In this document: positions 26,256 to 41,400 of the stretch, in pieces | Layout: each line of letters opens with the position of its first letter | Numbering within the stretch: the first letter of the stretch is position 1 | Source: Pagrus major | Lineage: Eukaryota; Chordata; Actinopteri; Spariformes; Sparidae | Assembly: GCF_040436345.1 (NCBI RefSeq) | Contig: NC_133218.1 | Location: forward strand, 4,590,484-4,654,483 | Direction: 5' to 3' | Length of the DNA stretch: 64,000 nucleotides | The notes under the pieces: generated by a model | The model's input: the letters and a program-made list of their open reading frames with translations, nothing else | What the model was told of the DNA's origin: nothing | Databases searched by the model: none | Position numbers and translations under genes: made by a program

Positions 26256-26401
26256 TCAGTGGCGAGACGTGCTCCTGGAGCGGGAGCGCTGGCTGCAGGT
26301 TTTGCAGCACTGTGCTCGTACGTTGGGCAAGAGACAACGGCCGAGCCAGCGGAGAGTCTGACAGAAGCGAAAAGTTAGCCGATCACGAACACAAACTGCT
26401 C
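26256..26401 (-). CDS. adamts7: adamts7 last exon: PLAC domain and stop
   Basis: The acceptor CTACACAG precedes GAGCAGTTTG. The exon enters in phase 1, and the upstream exon ends in phase 1 with a single G, so the junction reads [13 protein letters not shown]. The exon encodes a short PLAC (protease and lacunin) module with six cysteines, spaced C-x8-C-x8-C-x9-CC-x2-C, then a basic Ser/Arg tail ([12 protein letters not shown]). PLAC is the usual terminator of ADAMTS7. No other copy of this module is seen in the window. Confidence 0.93.
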
Positions 26402-29400
26402 CTGTGTAGGTGACAGACAGAGAGACAGAGGTTAGAGATATGATTTGATACTGATGTTTTGGTGTTTGGTGTTGGATGACCATCACTGCAACTGACCACT
26501 GACTTGGGGGCGGCAATAGCTCAGTCCGTAGGGACTTGGCTTGGGGACTCAAAGGTGGCCGGTTCAAGTCCCACTCGGACCAAAAAAAGAGTATGATGTG
26601 GACTTGTAATGGAGAATACTAGTTCACATCCTGGGCATTGCCGAGGTGCCCTTGAGCAAGGCACCGACCCCTAACACTGCTCGTTGGGCGCCGTTGCAGA
26701 TGGCTGCCCATTCACTCGTTCTCCTCTATACACTGTGTGTGTGTGTGGGTGTGCATGCATGTATAACGTGAGTGATAAAAAGAATTTCCCCTTGTGGGAT
26801 TAAAACAGTATAATAAATTAAATTAAAAAAAAAAATTAAATTAAATCAAGTTTTTGTAACGTCATAGCATTGCGACTCATAAGAAAGACCGGAAAAATGC
26901 ACACATGAGAGAAGTAAGCCTTTGTAACACATAGTAAACATTGTGAAAGCATCAATATTAACCCAAGTCCTTTAGGTCTAGAAATAAGAGTCAACAATAC
27001 AATAAAAAGTTCTGAACCAGAGATAAACTCAACATTAACTGTGATGTTAAAGTAACACCTAAATATCAGATAAACAGAGGTTAGGTACTGTCCAAACTTC
27101 GTCCTGTTGCATCACTACAGAATTAATCAACATCTGTAAGACTAGTTATAAAAACAGACAATTTTATGATGAAAAGAGACACAAGAGTAATCCCATACAT
27201 GTTGCGCAAGGTCTTTTTTCACTTTGGGTCACCACAGGTAATATTCAGAAACCTGCTGAAGATTACCTCTCTGATCAGAGCGTGTGGCAGCTTAAACATT
27301 GACTAAGCCTCGTAGTACAACTGTCTCTGTTCTTTTATCCTGGGGATAAAGAACTGGATAAAAATAACCCAGAAACCTTGAAACAGTGCACTGCTAAACG
27401 ATTCATATCAGCCAGATACTGATTAGGAGTTGGATGATGATTAGCACAATGATTTGTTGGATTGGATTATTCTTTAACTTGCTAATTAGTGCTGCAAAAT
27501 ACAGTTTGACCTTGACAGTAAGTTGCCTTGATGAATGGAAGGAGAAGAGGAGAATTTTAGTTTGCTTTGTTGCCTTGGAGACGAGAAGCCCCCATGTACA
27601 GTGAAACACTTCTTGGTCAATATATTTGTTCCCCTGTGTCCTAACTTGCCCTTAAAGGAACCCTTTCTAATGTTGATGAAGGTTCTCAGTCATCCTGGTC
27701 ATGGTAATTCTGTGCTGTATCAGGCAACTGGACTTTTTTCAGTTTCTTGAAGATGTTTCACCTCTCATTCAAGAGAGAGGTTAATGGTTGTTAAGTTGTC
27801 TGGGGAGGGAACTCAGTGCTGCATTGTAGGTGGGTGATAAGTAATGTCAAAGGTCACCTCCTCTGTTCAAAGGTCGTTCCAGTTTGACATAGACGGATTC
27901 CTTTACTCCTCTTTCAAACCATCTGTCTTCTCTGGACAAGATGTTCACATTGTTGTCCTCAAAGGAATGATTTTTCTCCTTCAGATGTAAGTGAACAGCA
28001 GAGTCTGGACCTGAGGAGTTGACCCTCCTGTGTTGTGCCATTCATTCATGGAGAGGTTGTTTTGTCTCCCCAATGTACAAATCTGTGCAGTCCTGGCTGC
28101 ACTGAACAGCATAAATAGCATAAACTCCCCTCCAGTTAGTTAAAACTGATGAAGCCTGATGAAGTGCTATATCGTAGGCACCTGGACTTGTTTCAGTTTC
28201 AGGCTTCTTCACTTCTAACTAACTGGAGAGGAGTTGCGGGCTTTAAACCCTGCGTGGATGTGTCCTTACAGAATACCATATGGACAGAAAAGCTTTTCTT
28301 GAATCCATTTTCTGACAGTTGACTCGTTCATTAATTCATACGGAAACAGCGTGCTCTACTTCTTTTAACAGCCACACCCTCATTTTAGTGTTGAGCGTCA
28401 GATAGACTTACGAGCACTCCCAACACTGACCTTAAGAGTGGAGTGTGTATCGTCCACATGTGATCAGTCCACATCAGACACAGTTTCTTTGTCAATGTCA
28501 TTGATTCCTGTATCAGTTACACTTCATTAACTTCAGTTAATTGGAACACTTACTCAGTTTCAAGCGTCAAAGCATCCCTGATCTTATGTTACCTTACATA
28601 AAAATGTTATCATTAGGTTCTTTACAGTGAGGTAAACAGAAACAACAAAAAACCCCTACTGGTGTCAGATCGTTACTCGGTATCGACAGATGCCCTGAGT
28701 TGAGGTGTTGGACTTTGATCGGTGCATCCCTAGTTTTTGGAACAAAATGTGTTATTGTTCCTCCACTGCAGTTCAGTATGAAATGTCCCCTTTTTGTTCC
28801 CCTTCACACTTTTTCCTTGCTATAAAATACTTTTACTAACCATGCTTGGTTAGTCAAACTCAGACTGCTGAAGCCCTCTGCTGAACTTTGGATGGACTAT
28901 GGATTTGTCCCCCACGTCTTACATTGAAAATGCTTTACAAAGGGATCTCTAGGCCTTTTGAATTCAGTTTCAGTCCTTTTTTATACTCATCCTATCCTTT
29001 GAAAGGATGATGAACAGATACTTTTTTTTTTTTTTTTTTTTACATTATTCAACACTTTTCTTCACACTTTGCATGCGAACCAAGAAAGGGCTCACAGCGT
29101 GATCGAGAATATGTTTAAAGTAAAGTAAATGAGTTGCTGGGGTTTCTGCCATTTTTCTTCAAAAGTTGACTGGATGAGAAAATAAGAGAACACATCAAAC
29201 ATACACCTTGAGTAAAAGTGACCCACTATGTTAACAACAAAAAAAGCCATTTGTACGTTTGTGAACGCAGGTTCGTATCTGTCCACCAGAGCAAACACTA
29301 TCTGCTGCCACGTCTTTCAAATCACAGCAGTTACAGCAAAAGCATGAAATTGGATAACCAGGCCAGACAACGATTTGAGCGTGGGTTGTTATTGAATTAT

Positions 29401-32400
29401 TGCACTTCATCACACACTCAGTGTTTCAGAGCTTTATGTTTTTGTTGTATTCAGTTTATTGTCTTCTCATTTAAGAGCAGCTAAGTGGGCAGGAACCAGA
29501 GCTCCTTCAGGAATAAAGTTAGTTTTACCACCTGTCCTTTTATTTCCCACAAGCACCTCTCTGGAGTAGCTGTCAGAGTAAAAAAAAAAAAAAAAAGGAT
29601 AAAACATCCCACAATTTCCTGCTGGAATCTCAGCTCAGGTGCATAATTTCAACATTTCTGAGAGGCGGAGGAAACGGCTGATAGCTTTAACAGACAACTT
29701 AAGTATTATAAGTAGGCTATAAACCTCCTGCAAACTGAAATGCACAATTCTCTGAGCACTGCAAACCCTCAAGTTGAATATTTACTTATCACAGACTGCA
29801 TATAATGTGTGACTGTGGCATTGTGATTATCAGATTAGATGAGTTGAATGCTTTTGTATGTAAATCAGGAGTCGCAAAACTGAGTGTGACTGCACACAAC
29901 AGGTGGCTGATGGTGAAAGTGAACTGTTGACTGCTATAGAAGGGATGGTAAAAAGGAAGGTGTCAACAATCACGTGTTGGACGAATGCGAAAGTGTAGTA
30001 TCACGGGAACACTAGAAATAAAGTCAAGAGTGTTCTCAAATTATATTGTCAGGATGATGAAGGTCCAAGCCAAATATATTGGCAACCCATCCATCTCTCT
30101 AACTCTTTTTTCCTCCTCCTCCTCTCTTTTCATTCCAGGCTCTTTTCTGTTCGACCACAGGAAACCTCTCTCTCTCCTGCCTCCCGCTCGTCATACCTTG
30201 GGCTCCCATGGATCATTGCTCTCTTCTGTTTTACTATCTCCTCATATCTGTACTACTACAGATATATCTGTATATCTGTACTACTAAAGTTTTAATCTTT
30301 TTGCATTCTGATGTTTTTTTGCTAATTATCTTGTGCGGCCTCTCCTCTTTCAGGTCACAAGGTAGAGTGGAGGTCGTGGGACTCCACACTCTTGTATTTC
30401 ATACAATTTACTTGTATCAGAAATTCTCTCAATGAAATTTGTAAACTATGATTTTGTTGTTCTGTTCTCTACATGCGACATCTATTGCATGTCTGTCCTT
30501 CCTGGGAGAGGGATCCCTCCTCTGTGGCTCTTCCTGAGGTTTCTTCCATCTTTTTTGTAACTCTGTTAAAGGTTTTTTTTCTCACTGAGGCAAGTTTTTC
30601 CTCAGTTGAATCGAAGGTCTAAGGACAGAGGATGTTGCTCACTGTACAGATTGTGAAACCCACTGAGGCACCACTGAGTTAAATGAAAAACGGTTAGACC
30701 TGGGTGTTAATTGAGATTCAGGGGATTGCTATGCTCAGCAGCATGCATGCTCTATGACCTATATATGCTGTTCTACTGTACCCAGTGCTCTTGTATAAAA
30801 TCCCCAGGGTGCAGAATTTCCAATGTCACAGATCAGAGAAACTCCATGACATCAGTGGCATACAAAGGTCACAGCTGCAACTCAATACACAGAGTTTCCT
30901 GTGTGCTTCTCATCTTCTATACACCCCCCATGTGCTGTCTTTGAGCCACTCACCAGCATGCCCCATATAGTACAGTAAACAACAAAAGGGAGCAGTGGGA
31001 CTTCTTTGTGAGAATACTTTGCCGTGAGTTTGGTGACAAGAGAAACCTGTTAATGGACAGCCCCACTTCAGCCTCTCATCCTTTGCATCAGTATGATGGT
31101 CACTCTATGGAAACATTTTTCTGTCCCTAGCATTTACAGAAAGATTGCACAAACACGTACATTTTTTTCCTATTTTATAATAAAACAACCGGTTATTTGA
31201 ACACTTACTGCCTGTTGGGCCATCAGTTTGTGTCAACATATGTTTTTTAATCAGTTATTTAACATTCCAAGCACCACAGAACTACTTGTCCCCACAGTCA
31301 TGTATAGAAGCAAAGTGCTGTATTTTGAGTTCAAAAACTTTTTACTGCTTTTCTCCCATTTAAAATGCAATAATGTATACATAAGCAGTGTTGGGGGTAA
31401 CTGGTTACAAAAGTAACGCGTTACAGTAATATATTTCTTTTATTTTCAGTCATATATTACTACTGTAGAATGACTCATAAGTGGATGTGGCTTTGCATCT
31501 GTTCTTTTAGAGAAAAAACATCTTCAGGTCTGAGGGTCACAGATGATTAATGCCAACACCATCAAGGCAGGGAACAAATGAGCTGAATAATGAAATGAGT
31601 GAAGGGCTGTTGAATAACCATCAGTATTTATGGGAAGGAAATGAGAAACATGACCAAAACACTGCATAAGTGCAAAGGATGTCATCTTTGTATGACCAGT
31701 GTATGTAACTATTGAGTATGACCTTTACATTTCAAGATAGGGAAACACATTTATTTAATTTTTAATGCACAACAACAGTATTGCTCTTGAAGTTCTACAT
31801 TTATTGTGCACTGTCATTTATTTGTGAGGCAGCAGAAACAAGTTTTGAACACAGCTTTCACTTACAGTTGTTTTTCACACACACAGCCGTCGCCAAGGAA
31901 CATTATCAGTAATTTGTTGGATGTGTTTCTGACCACCTGATGAATACAACTCCAGTACTAACTCTTCTTTAGCTCTGTTGGTCTCTATAAACTCCTGAGG
32001 GAAATATCTGGGTCCAGCTGCTAAATGCTCCACTATGCTCACCAGCTTGTCTCTAACTGTTTGTATCTGCTTCTTGGTGCTGTGCAGGTAAGTGAACAGT
32101 GGGTTTTTAAACTTTTCCACTGAAAAAAGCTGGAAAATGGTGCTATGAGAACGGTGAGAGTGGACCAGAACTGTAAAGTTGTGGCCAGACGGACAAACAA
32201 TGAGCTGAAAATCAATACAAATCTGAGATGAGCTGTGAATTCAGGTGATAATTTGTTGTAGAGCAACATCATTCACATTGTTTTGACTATGTCAAAAGTC
32301 GATTATAGCCTTGTCAAGCTTGGATCTCTAATGTCCAGTAAAGGCAGTGAAAATGCTGTTTTATCACGGTTTGTGGAGTAAAGTATTGAGTTCAGCTCAC

Positions 32401-35400
32401 TGGACAGCTTCTGGATAAGAGCTTAGCCTCACCTCCAAAATCCTCTATGGGTGAATGGTGTACAATTACAGTGGAGTATGTGGCCCTCCAGAGGGAGACG
32501 TGGGCTGGTGTCTGCAGATAAACTTAACTTAAACCCACTTTCCTGACTTTTGAACCTTTCATGCAACAACTTACATTAATCACCTTTTTATTGGCCATAT
32601 CTGAGGAGATTGTAAACATAAACTAAAGGCATAAACTTAAGACAGGCTTCCAGCATGACACAAAAGTTCCACAGAGCCTCTTTATTTATTGTTACATATA
32701 ATGTTAGATTATTGTTAGATGTTGATTCTGATTGCAAAAATATAGATTCTTTATCTTTAAATCTGCTGTTTTTCCAGGTGAAAAACATTTTTTTTGTTAT
32801 TATTATTTCTTTTGTTGTAGAGAAGACGCTGAAACAGTTGTTCTATCTTTATGTAGGGAAATCTATACATCCGACTGAAGTTCAGTTTTAAAGGTAGTAT
32901 AAGAAATGATGTTGATGGATGACATGTTTCACTACTGCAGCACTGTTTTTTTGTTGCCAATCTGAGCAGGGCACTTCCATGTATTCTATGTATGTGCACA
33001 ACACAATAAACATAACTAACTACAGAAAATGTGATTATTGATTATTGAAAGTGAGAACTTTTAACCTTCCCACCCTCCTAGCATTTTCCTCTGCGGTATT
33101 ACTGTTGGTGCCGCTGTTGCAAAGACAGCGTTAGCGACATAGCTACTGAAGCAAAAAACAACTGTAAGAATCCCAATTTGGCCTAGAAACCCTGCTCTCA
33201 GTGCTATGAAATGGCAGTGTAGAGTTTTCAGTTATTCCTGTTGCTCTACCTGGAGATAGTGACTGTAGAAAACAATGCCTCTTCCTGTTTTGGTTGCAAA
33301 ATGGCAGGCGCACCGTAATTCAACTTTCATTTTTCCCCTGTCAAGTTGTTTTTGCACTGGATAATGTCACTAATGCTAGCTAGCTAATATTATTATTATT
33401 ATCATTATCTATTCCAACAATGAACTCATGGTGCCTGGATGATGGATCTACAACAAAGGTGCGTTAAAACAACTTTTCTATTGCTGGGGCAGTGGCTTTA
33501 ATTTTGAAATGGAATAGCCTCTATACATTTAAAGCAAAAAAGTTGTCAATTGCCAGTTTAATAATCACAAATAAAACCATATTTATTAGAAAACTTTTCA
33601 TCATTAGGTTGAAAACACCGTCTACAACACAAACCCCACACAATGTACGTCATTAGCTCCAGGCAATGACTCTGTGCTGTGGGAATCTGTGTATGCAGAG
33701 ACTGACTGCAGTTCACTCGACCACTCAACCTTCCTCCCCTCGGCTTCTCCCAGACAACATGCATGTTGAATGCAGACTATAGACCATACCGTATGTGTCA
33801 CAGTACTTCACACAAATGTTCAGAGGCTCCATAAATCATAGACCACATATGTCAAGGGGTTATCATATATGGATATAGGATAAATCTGGGTGGGGAAAGT
33901 AACAGGCAGTGCTTGCTACACCATCATTAGCACCACTGATGTGCCCTGGAGCGAGGCCCTTAACTTCGACTGCTCCAGTGGAGCTGCCCAGTGGCCAACA
34001 GATCAGACTGTGGTTGTACTGGGCCTCCAGGTGTGAATGTGTAACTGTGTGAATGTGATTAGAGTGTTCCTGAAAAACAGAGCATCTCTCTCAGTGAACC
34101 CTCCCTGAATTAATAAAGATTAAAAAAAATAAAAAAATGCATTTAAAATCTCTTCAGCCCTCAATGCAGCCCTGAGGAAAACAGGAGCGGCCTCTTACTC
34201 ATTGAAATTCCATTAAAGCGATCATATTTGAGATTCTGCATCGCTTTGATACAAGGACATTGCAGAGGAGTTTCTTATATGTATGCATAATTCAACACAT
34301 AGAGATAAGACTGATAAGACTACGAAGGCAACTTCAATGATAAGAAGAGACTAAAGAGTCAAGACTAAACTTGAAACTGAGCAGCACCCAGTCACATCTT
34401 ATTTACCAGTACCAAATTTTCCGGTTTAAGTTTATATAACTGAACCACTTTTGATCCTGCTGCAAAACCAATTGCCCTTTGGGTACAAATACATTTGAAC
34501 TTGAACTTGATCATGTGAAAAACTCATTAATCTTATTCAAGGACAAGAAACGTGGCAGATTTAGCTACAAGGTAATTTCCATCTGCAGTCCCTTCTGAGC
34601 ACAATAAGGATGATTAATTGCCAAAGATGGTTTCCTAGAAAAAGCACACCGCAGACAATGGCTGACAACACTCATGCACATATGAATCATATTGGAATTG
34701 GCAAATTCTCCTGGATTATTCAAGCTACGTCAGCAAAGCAGGTAGTGGGGGTTCAAATGAACATAAACCAAAATTAACCTTAGACCCGACATGTGTGGGC
34801 CAGATCTATGATACTGACAAATTAAATCAAATAAACACTGAGAAAATAGCAAAACTGCCTGGAGACCATGTTCAATAATCAAGTCACAAAGCACACAAAG
34901 CAACAAAAGCAACAAAAGCAAACTAATTTTAGCAGCACGTATATTTATCAAGGGGTCAGAGCTCAGTATCAACCATCATAGCAGCCGCAGCAGAGGGAGC
35001 ACTGAAAAAAACATAATCAACCAATCTGAATAGAGAAAATGTCACCTTCTGTATGATGAAATATATCCTTATTTCTTCCAGATAACTGCACTGTATTAGC
35101 TTTAGAAGCACATGTACAGTCCATGTGATGATGAACTCATGTCAGCTTCATATTATCCTCCTACTGCTAAGCAAATCCCTCTCCCTGATGGGATATTAAT
35201 GACCTGCAGCGCAGATATATTGTCAGGCGTACAAAAGTGGAAATCTGTCTTGGGCTCACGGAGCTGCACACATGGTCTCACACACGTCTCGTGTCGCTGC
35301 ATTAGTTTCACACTGAATAAATGAAGCTCCTGTGCTCAGCTCCTCGTTCGTTTCGTTTGGCTATTTGGAGCAGCTTTCACCTCACAGACTCGGACAGACG

Positions 35401-38400
35401 CATTGTCAGATGGCAAAGAGCAGCATTGATTAGACTAGTATATTGCGTTGGTCAGTTTATCACAGTGGGGCACGGATTATTGACACATGGCCAGACTTCT
35501 ATTATTGTCAGATCTGTAAAGCCTTTCTTCTTCAACAGTGTCCATACGCAACACCAGTGATTCCAGAGGGTGTTCATTTTTTCTGACCTTCTCTCATTCA
35601 ATCATTAACAAGAACAAACCCAAAGTTTCCTACAACCAGCGTGACAAAGAATCATATAATTCATTCATTTTTTTTTATTGACTAAAGTCAAATATTGTTC
35701 CTAACTAGGAACGTAAAAATTGTTAAAACTGTCATTTTAAAGGATACTGATAATATTTATGTAATATATTTCATGTGTGTAGCTTCCACCAGTGGAGCTG
35801 TTTTACTCTAACTGTAGTACTTGGTCCAGAGATGTAAAATCAAATGTAGCCCTGTTATTCTGTCTTTATTTTTAACTGATCTAACACTACACTGTTCCCA
35901 AGTGACTGCCAACTTTCAAAGAGGTACTTCAACTCATATCCTTAACAGCGCCCATAAACAGAAGATTCAAGTAAAAAAAATATCAAAATACTCAACAGGT
36001 TTAAAACTAAATGTATGTTTATTACCTCATATATATTCTGAACACTTCTAAACAAACTTATGATGGCAAAGTTGCTTTAATGTTCTGAATAAGGTCAATT
36101 ACTGCAATGAGAAATGATTAACTTATTTTTAATATAATTTGTATGATGATCCAATCAAATCAGATGAGGTGTGCACACACGATTATTCAGCGCCTCATAA
36201 ATCACCATCTGGCTAATTTGATGTGTTGAGTGTGACACATACATCATTAACACCTTTGTCAGAACCGGTGTTACCACCAGATAGAGCTGGAAAGCCCCGG
36301 TGTGAGGCAGCAGGTCATCTCTTGGGAACCTCACTTTTTATATGTCTGCTCTGTACCGAGAAAAGTAACAAGACACTGGTCAACCATACGTTTCAGGAAA
36401 TTCATTTTATTTTCATTTTCAGTTCATGGAATTTAATGTACTATTCTGGAGCACGACATCGTTTAACTGAATTTTATCTTTAGGATTCAGTCTGCTTTTT
36501 TCTTTGACTTGTTAATGAAGACAAAGGGACTTGTAGGATTCGTATTACTCACATGCCCACGTGTGTTCTTGATATTTCACATGTGGAATAAAATATATAT
36601 GTTGCTGCTGTCTGTACTTGTTATGACTGAAAGCTTCAAGGCTGTCCTTGACAGGAAGGAAAAATGAACATTCTCAACCATCTGATTGTCTCACTGAAGC
36701 AAAAACACATTAACAATCTATCATGTGTGACTCTCTATGGAGAGTCACACATGGAGCTCAAATGGCCAACTGTTGCTGCCGTATTATCATGAATATCATC
36801 ACTGGCTGTACTGTCCATTTGTTTCTTCTGTATTTCTGCACATTTTCTGAACGCTTACAGATAAGCACGAAGAGAGCAGTACCTTCGGTGTTGTCAGTGG
36901 CCACTTGTGGTATTGAAGCGAAAAATTCCCCTGCAGCCAAAAAAGCATTTACAAAGCCATTATAAAAGAGACGTCTGTTAAACTGTTAAACAGGACATCA
37001 AGAACTCCAAACAATCTCGATTATGACTCTTTCTATGTTGAATTTTTGATCCATGGAGGTTTTATATTTGTAAAACTGAATTTGAGCTGAGAAAAGCGAT
37101 TTAAAAATCTTGTCTCATCAAGTATTATTGTTAGCGACGCTCTCAGAAAGACAACAAATAGCCTTATGTTTTCCTAAGAGTCACAACTACCAACCACACA
37201 GGACAAACGTGAGAATGGACGAGACAGCAGATAGAAATGGCTGCCTTCATTTTCCTGGGAGATTCCGTGCCCAGTGACAGACAAAATAGCATCATGAAAG
37301 TGAGGTAAATGGGGAACCAATCCAAACTAACGGTGACATTATTCTTCAGCCATTACATCGTGCAATAATTACAGGCACATGTTGGCATAAATCTTGTCTA
37401 ATGCCAGTATAAATAAGCTCCATTGTCCAATCTGTAGAAAGAGTTTGCTGTGAGGACCATTAACACTGAAAAACAACAATAACAATGCTAAACCATCTAC
37501 TGGAGCAAAAAACATATTGTAACTGCAAAAAATGGAGCCTGTTCTAAAACACACCAAAGCCAGATACGAGCTTTGATTTCCTTTGTTACACAGTGTGACA
37601 GAATCCAACTCCATCAAAAGATGGAAATGTCGAGCCATGCATGTGTCCCGAGCAAAAAGAAGACTCAGGCTGTAATTTTCTGCTGTGAATAGTTGCTTTG
37701 ATTGCAAACGTCTTTTCAAGTCCATAGTTTGAAAAAAAAGTTCTAACTGCCTGTTTGACAAAGAAGACCTTTGAGGCTACTGTAGTCAGCCTTTCCACTG
37801 GTCTTGTGATGTGGCATCATTAGAGAAGAGCTGGCGGGTTGTCGGTGTTGTCAGTGCTGTTGCTGACAGCCAAGTGTGGAAAAGGGCTGCATGTGGTCTA
37901 AAGAGCTGATACAATCACACGGGTTAATACTGAATAAAAATGAAAAGTTAGAATCACCTGTTGTGCCGATGTTTTCCTTCTTTCCTTCAATAATGGATAT
38001 TTTAACATAACGATAAAAACTGTCAAATCCAGATGTTGAATGTATTATTTACATTTGAAATAGTCTGGCCACAAGAAAAGAATAATACAAATGATTCAAA
38101 CATCCATATGGGCGATGTTCCTAAGGTGCTGCATTACAGGGGAGACTGTTGAGTTGTTGTAACCATTTCCCCCACAAATAACCTTTGATTTGGAATATAA
38201 TTTCCAGTCCAGATAAGCACAAGTGAGCCCAGATCTTTATTGAACCGCAGCAATGTGATTGTGTTCTAAATATTTTAGGAAGCTGTGTTTGATTTGGCCC
38301 TCTGCAGTGCACTCACTGGTTAGATTGAATAGGTTTAGACCAGCCGGATAGAGTAGGACAGATGTGTTGTTTTTATATTGAATCAACTTGTAAATTCAAT

Positions 38401-41400
38401 CATTATTATTTGAATTGGCTGTTCTGCTACGTTGTCAGACTTCAGCAATGTAATGGAGCTTTTTGTGACCATTTTCCGACACTGCCTGCATTAACATATT
38501 TATGATCTATGTCAAAAATGATCAACTGTTGACTACTATGTGAGACTAAAATGGAGCCAGACAATGCTACACCGATGTCTCCATTCTTTCCATTAAGATG
38601 GCAACAGAGACAATGATGAGTGAGTAGGCGAGGCTATTCTGTCAGACTGTCACCTAATGAGGCTATAAATTGTAATATATTGTACTGTTGAAGTAGGCTG
38701 ATTGTTTTTGGAGATGTTGGGAAGTTAATGTTAGGTGGTCTGTGAGTTTTTATTTTTTTATTTTTTTATTATTGGTTTAGAAACACTGGTTTAGACAGTG
38801 AAATGCCAGTCCTGATATTCTGTGATCCAACTACAATAGCTCTAACCCTAAATTAATCTTCTATTTCTACAGACACTTGACAGTATCTGTGTTTTCACGG
38901 AACCTAATATTCTGATTATAATCGGTTTAAAAGCCCAAACAGAATAAAAATGCTCCATATAAACCCCTCAATAAGAATTGAACAATCATAACCAACTGTG
39001 ATGTCACAGTGGAACAACATAGCCAACTGTGATGTCACAGTGGAACAACATAACCAACTGTGATGTTACAGTGGAACAATCATAACCAACTGTGATGTCA
39101 CAGTGGATCAAACAGTACAACTTTGATGTCACAGTGGAACAATCATAACCAACTGTGATGTCACAGTGGAACAACATAACCAACTGTAATGTTACAGTGG
39201 ATCAAACAGTACAACTTTGATGTCACAGTGGAACAATTATAACCAACTGTGATGCCACATTGGAACAATCATAACCAACTGTGATGTCACAGTGGAACAA
39301 TCATAACCAACTGTGATGCCACATTGGAACAATCATAACCAACTGTGATGTCACAGTGGAACAACATAACCAACTGTGATGTCACAGTGGAAAAATCATA
39401 ACCAACTGTGATGTCACAGTGGAACAATCATAACCAACTGTGATGTCACAGTGGAACAACATAACCAACTGTGATGTTACAGTGGAACAATCATAACCAA
39501 CTGTGATGTCACAGTGGAACAATCAGAACCAACTATGGTGTCACAGTGGAACAAAATAACCAACTGTGATGTTAAGGTGGATCAAACAGTACAACTTTGA
39601 TGTCACAGTGGAACAATCATAACCAACTGTGATGTTACAGTGGATCAAAAAGTACAACTTTGATGTCACAGTGGAACAATCATAACCAACTGTGATATCA
39701 CATTGGAACAATCATAACCAACTATGATGTCACAGTGGAACAGCATATCCAACTGTGATGTTACAGTGGATCAAACAGTACAACTTTGATGTCACAGTGG
39801 AACAATCATAACCAACTGTGATGTCACAGTGGAACAATCATAACCAACTGTGATGTCACAGTGGAACAACATAACCAACTGTGATGTCACAGTGGATCAA
39901 ACAGTACAACTGTGATGTCACAGTGGAACAATCATAACCAACTGTGATGTCACAATGGGACAACATAACCAACTGTGATGTTAGAGTGGATCAAACAGTA
40001 CAACTTTGATGTCACAGTGGAACAGTCATAACCAACTGTGATGTCACAGTGGAACAATCATAACCAACTGTGATGTCACATTGGAACAATCATAACCAAC
40101 TTTGATGTCACAGTGGAACAATCATAACCAACTGTGATGTCACAGTGGAACAAACTGTACAACTGTGATATCACAGTGGAACAATCATAACCAACTATGA
40201 TGTCACATTGGAACAATCATAACCAACTGTGATGTCACAGTGGAACAATCATAACCAACTGTGATGTCACAGTGGAACAAAAATAACCAACTGTGATGTC
40301 ACAGTGGATCAAACAGTACAACTTTGATGTCACAGTTGAACAATCATAACCAACTGTGATGTCACAGTGGAACAACATAACCAACTGTGATGTTACAGTG
40401 GATCAAACAGTACAACTGTGATGTCACAGTGGAACAATCATAACCAACTGTGATGTCACAGTGGAACAACATAACCAACTGTGATGTAACAATGGAACAA
40501 TAATAACCAACTTTGATGTCACAGTGGAACAATCATAACCAACTGTGATGTCACATTGGAACAATCATAACCAACTGTGATGTCACAGTGGAACAACATA
40601 ACCAACTGTGATGTCACAGTGGAACAGCATATCCAACTGTGATGTTACAGTGGATCAAACAGTACAACTTTGATGTCACAGTGGAACAATCATAACCAAC
40701 TTTGATGTCACAGTGGAACAACATAACCAACTGTGATGTCACAGTGGAACAATCGTAACCAACTTTGATGTCACAGTGGAACAATCATAACCAACTTTGA
40801 TGTCACAGTGGAACAATCATAACCAACTGTGATGTCACAGTGGAACAAACAGTACAACTGTGATATCACAGTGGAACAATCATAACCAACTGTGATGTCA
40901 CAGTGGAACAATCATAACCAACTGTGATGTCACATTGGAACAAAAATAACCAACTGTGATGTCACAGTGGATCAAACAGTACAACTTTGATGTCACAATT
41001 GAACAATCATAACCAACTGTGATGTCACATTGGAACAATTATAACCAACTGTGATGTCACAGTGGAACAACATAACCAACTGTGATGTTACAGTGGATCA
41101 AACAGTACAACTTTGATGTTACAGTGGAACAATCATAACCAACTTTGATGTCACAGTGGAACAACATAACCAACTGTGATGTCACATTGGAACAATCATA
41201 ACCAACTTTGATGTCACAGTGGAACAATCATAACCAACTGTGATGTCACAGTGGAACAAACAATACAACTGTGATATCACAGTGGAACAATCATAACCAA
41301 CTGTGATGTCACAGTGGAACAAACAATACAACTGTGATATCACAGTGGAACAATCATAACCAACTGTGATGTCACAGTGGAACAAACAATACAACTGTGA

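Noticed and set aside
26506..26580. Functional tRNA gene
   Set aside because: A and B boxes are present, but the sequence does not fold as a tRNA and continues into a SINE body and tail.
33558..33764. PLAC-like minus-strand frame (GLCCRRC)
   Set aside because: The cysteine spacing does not fit PLAC, and the true PLAC exon with matching phase is at 26256-26401.
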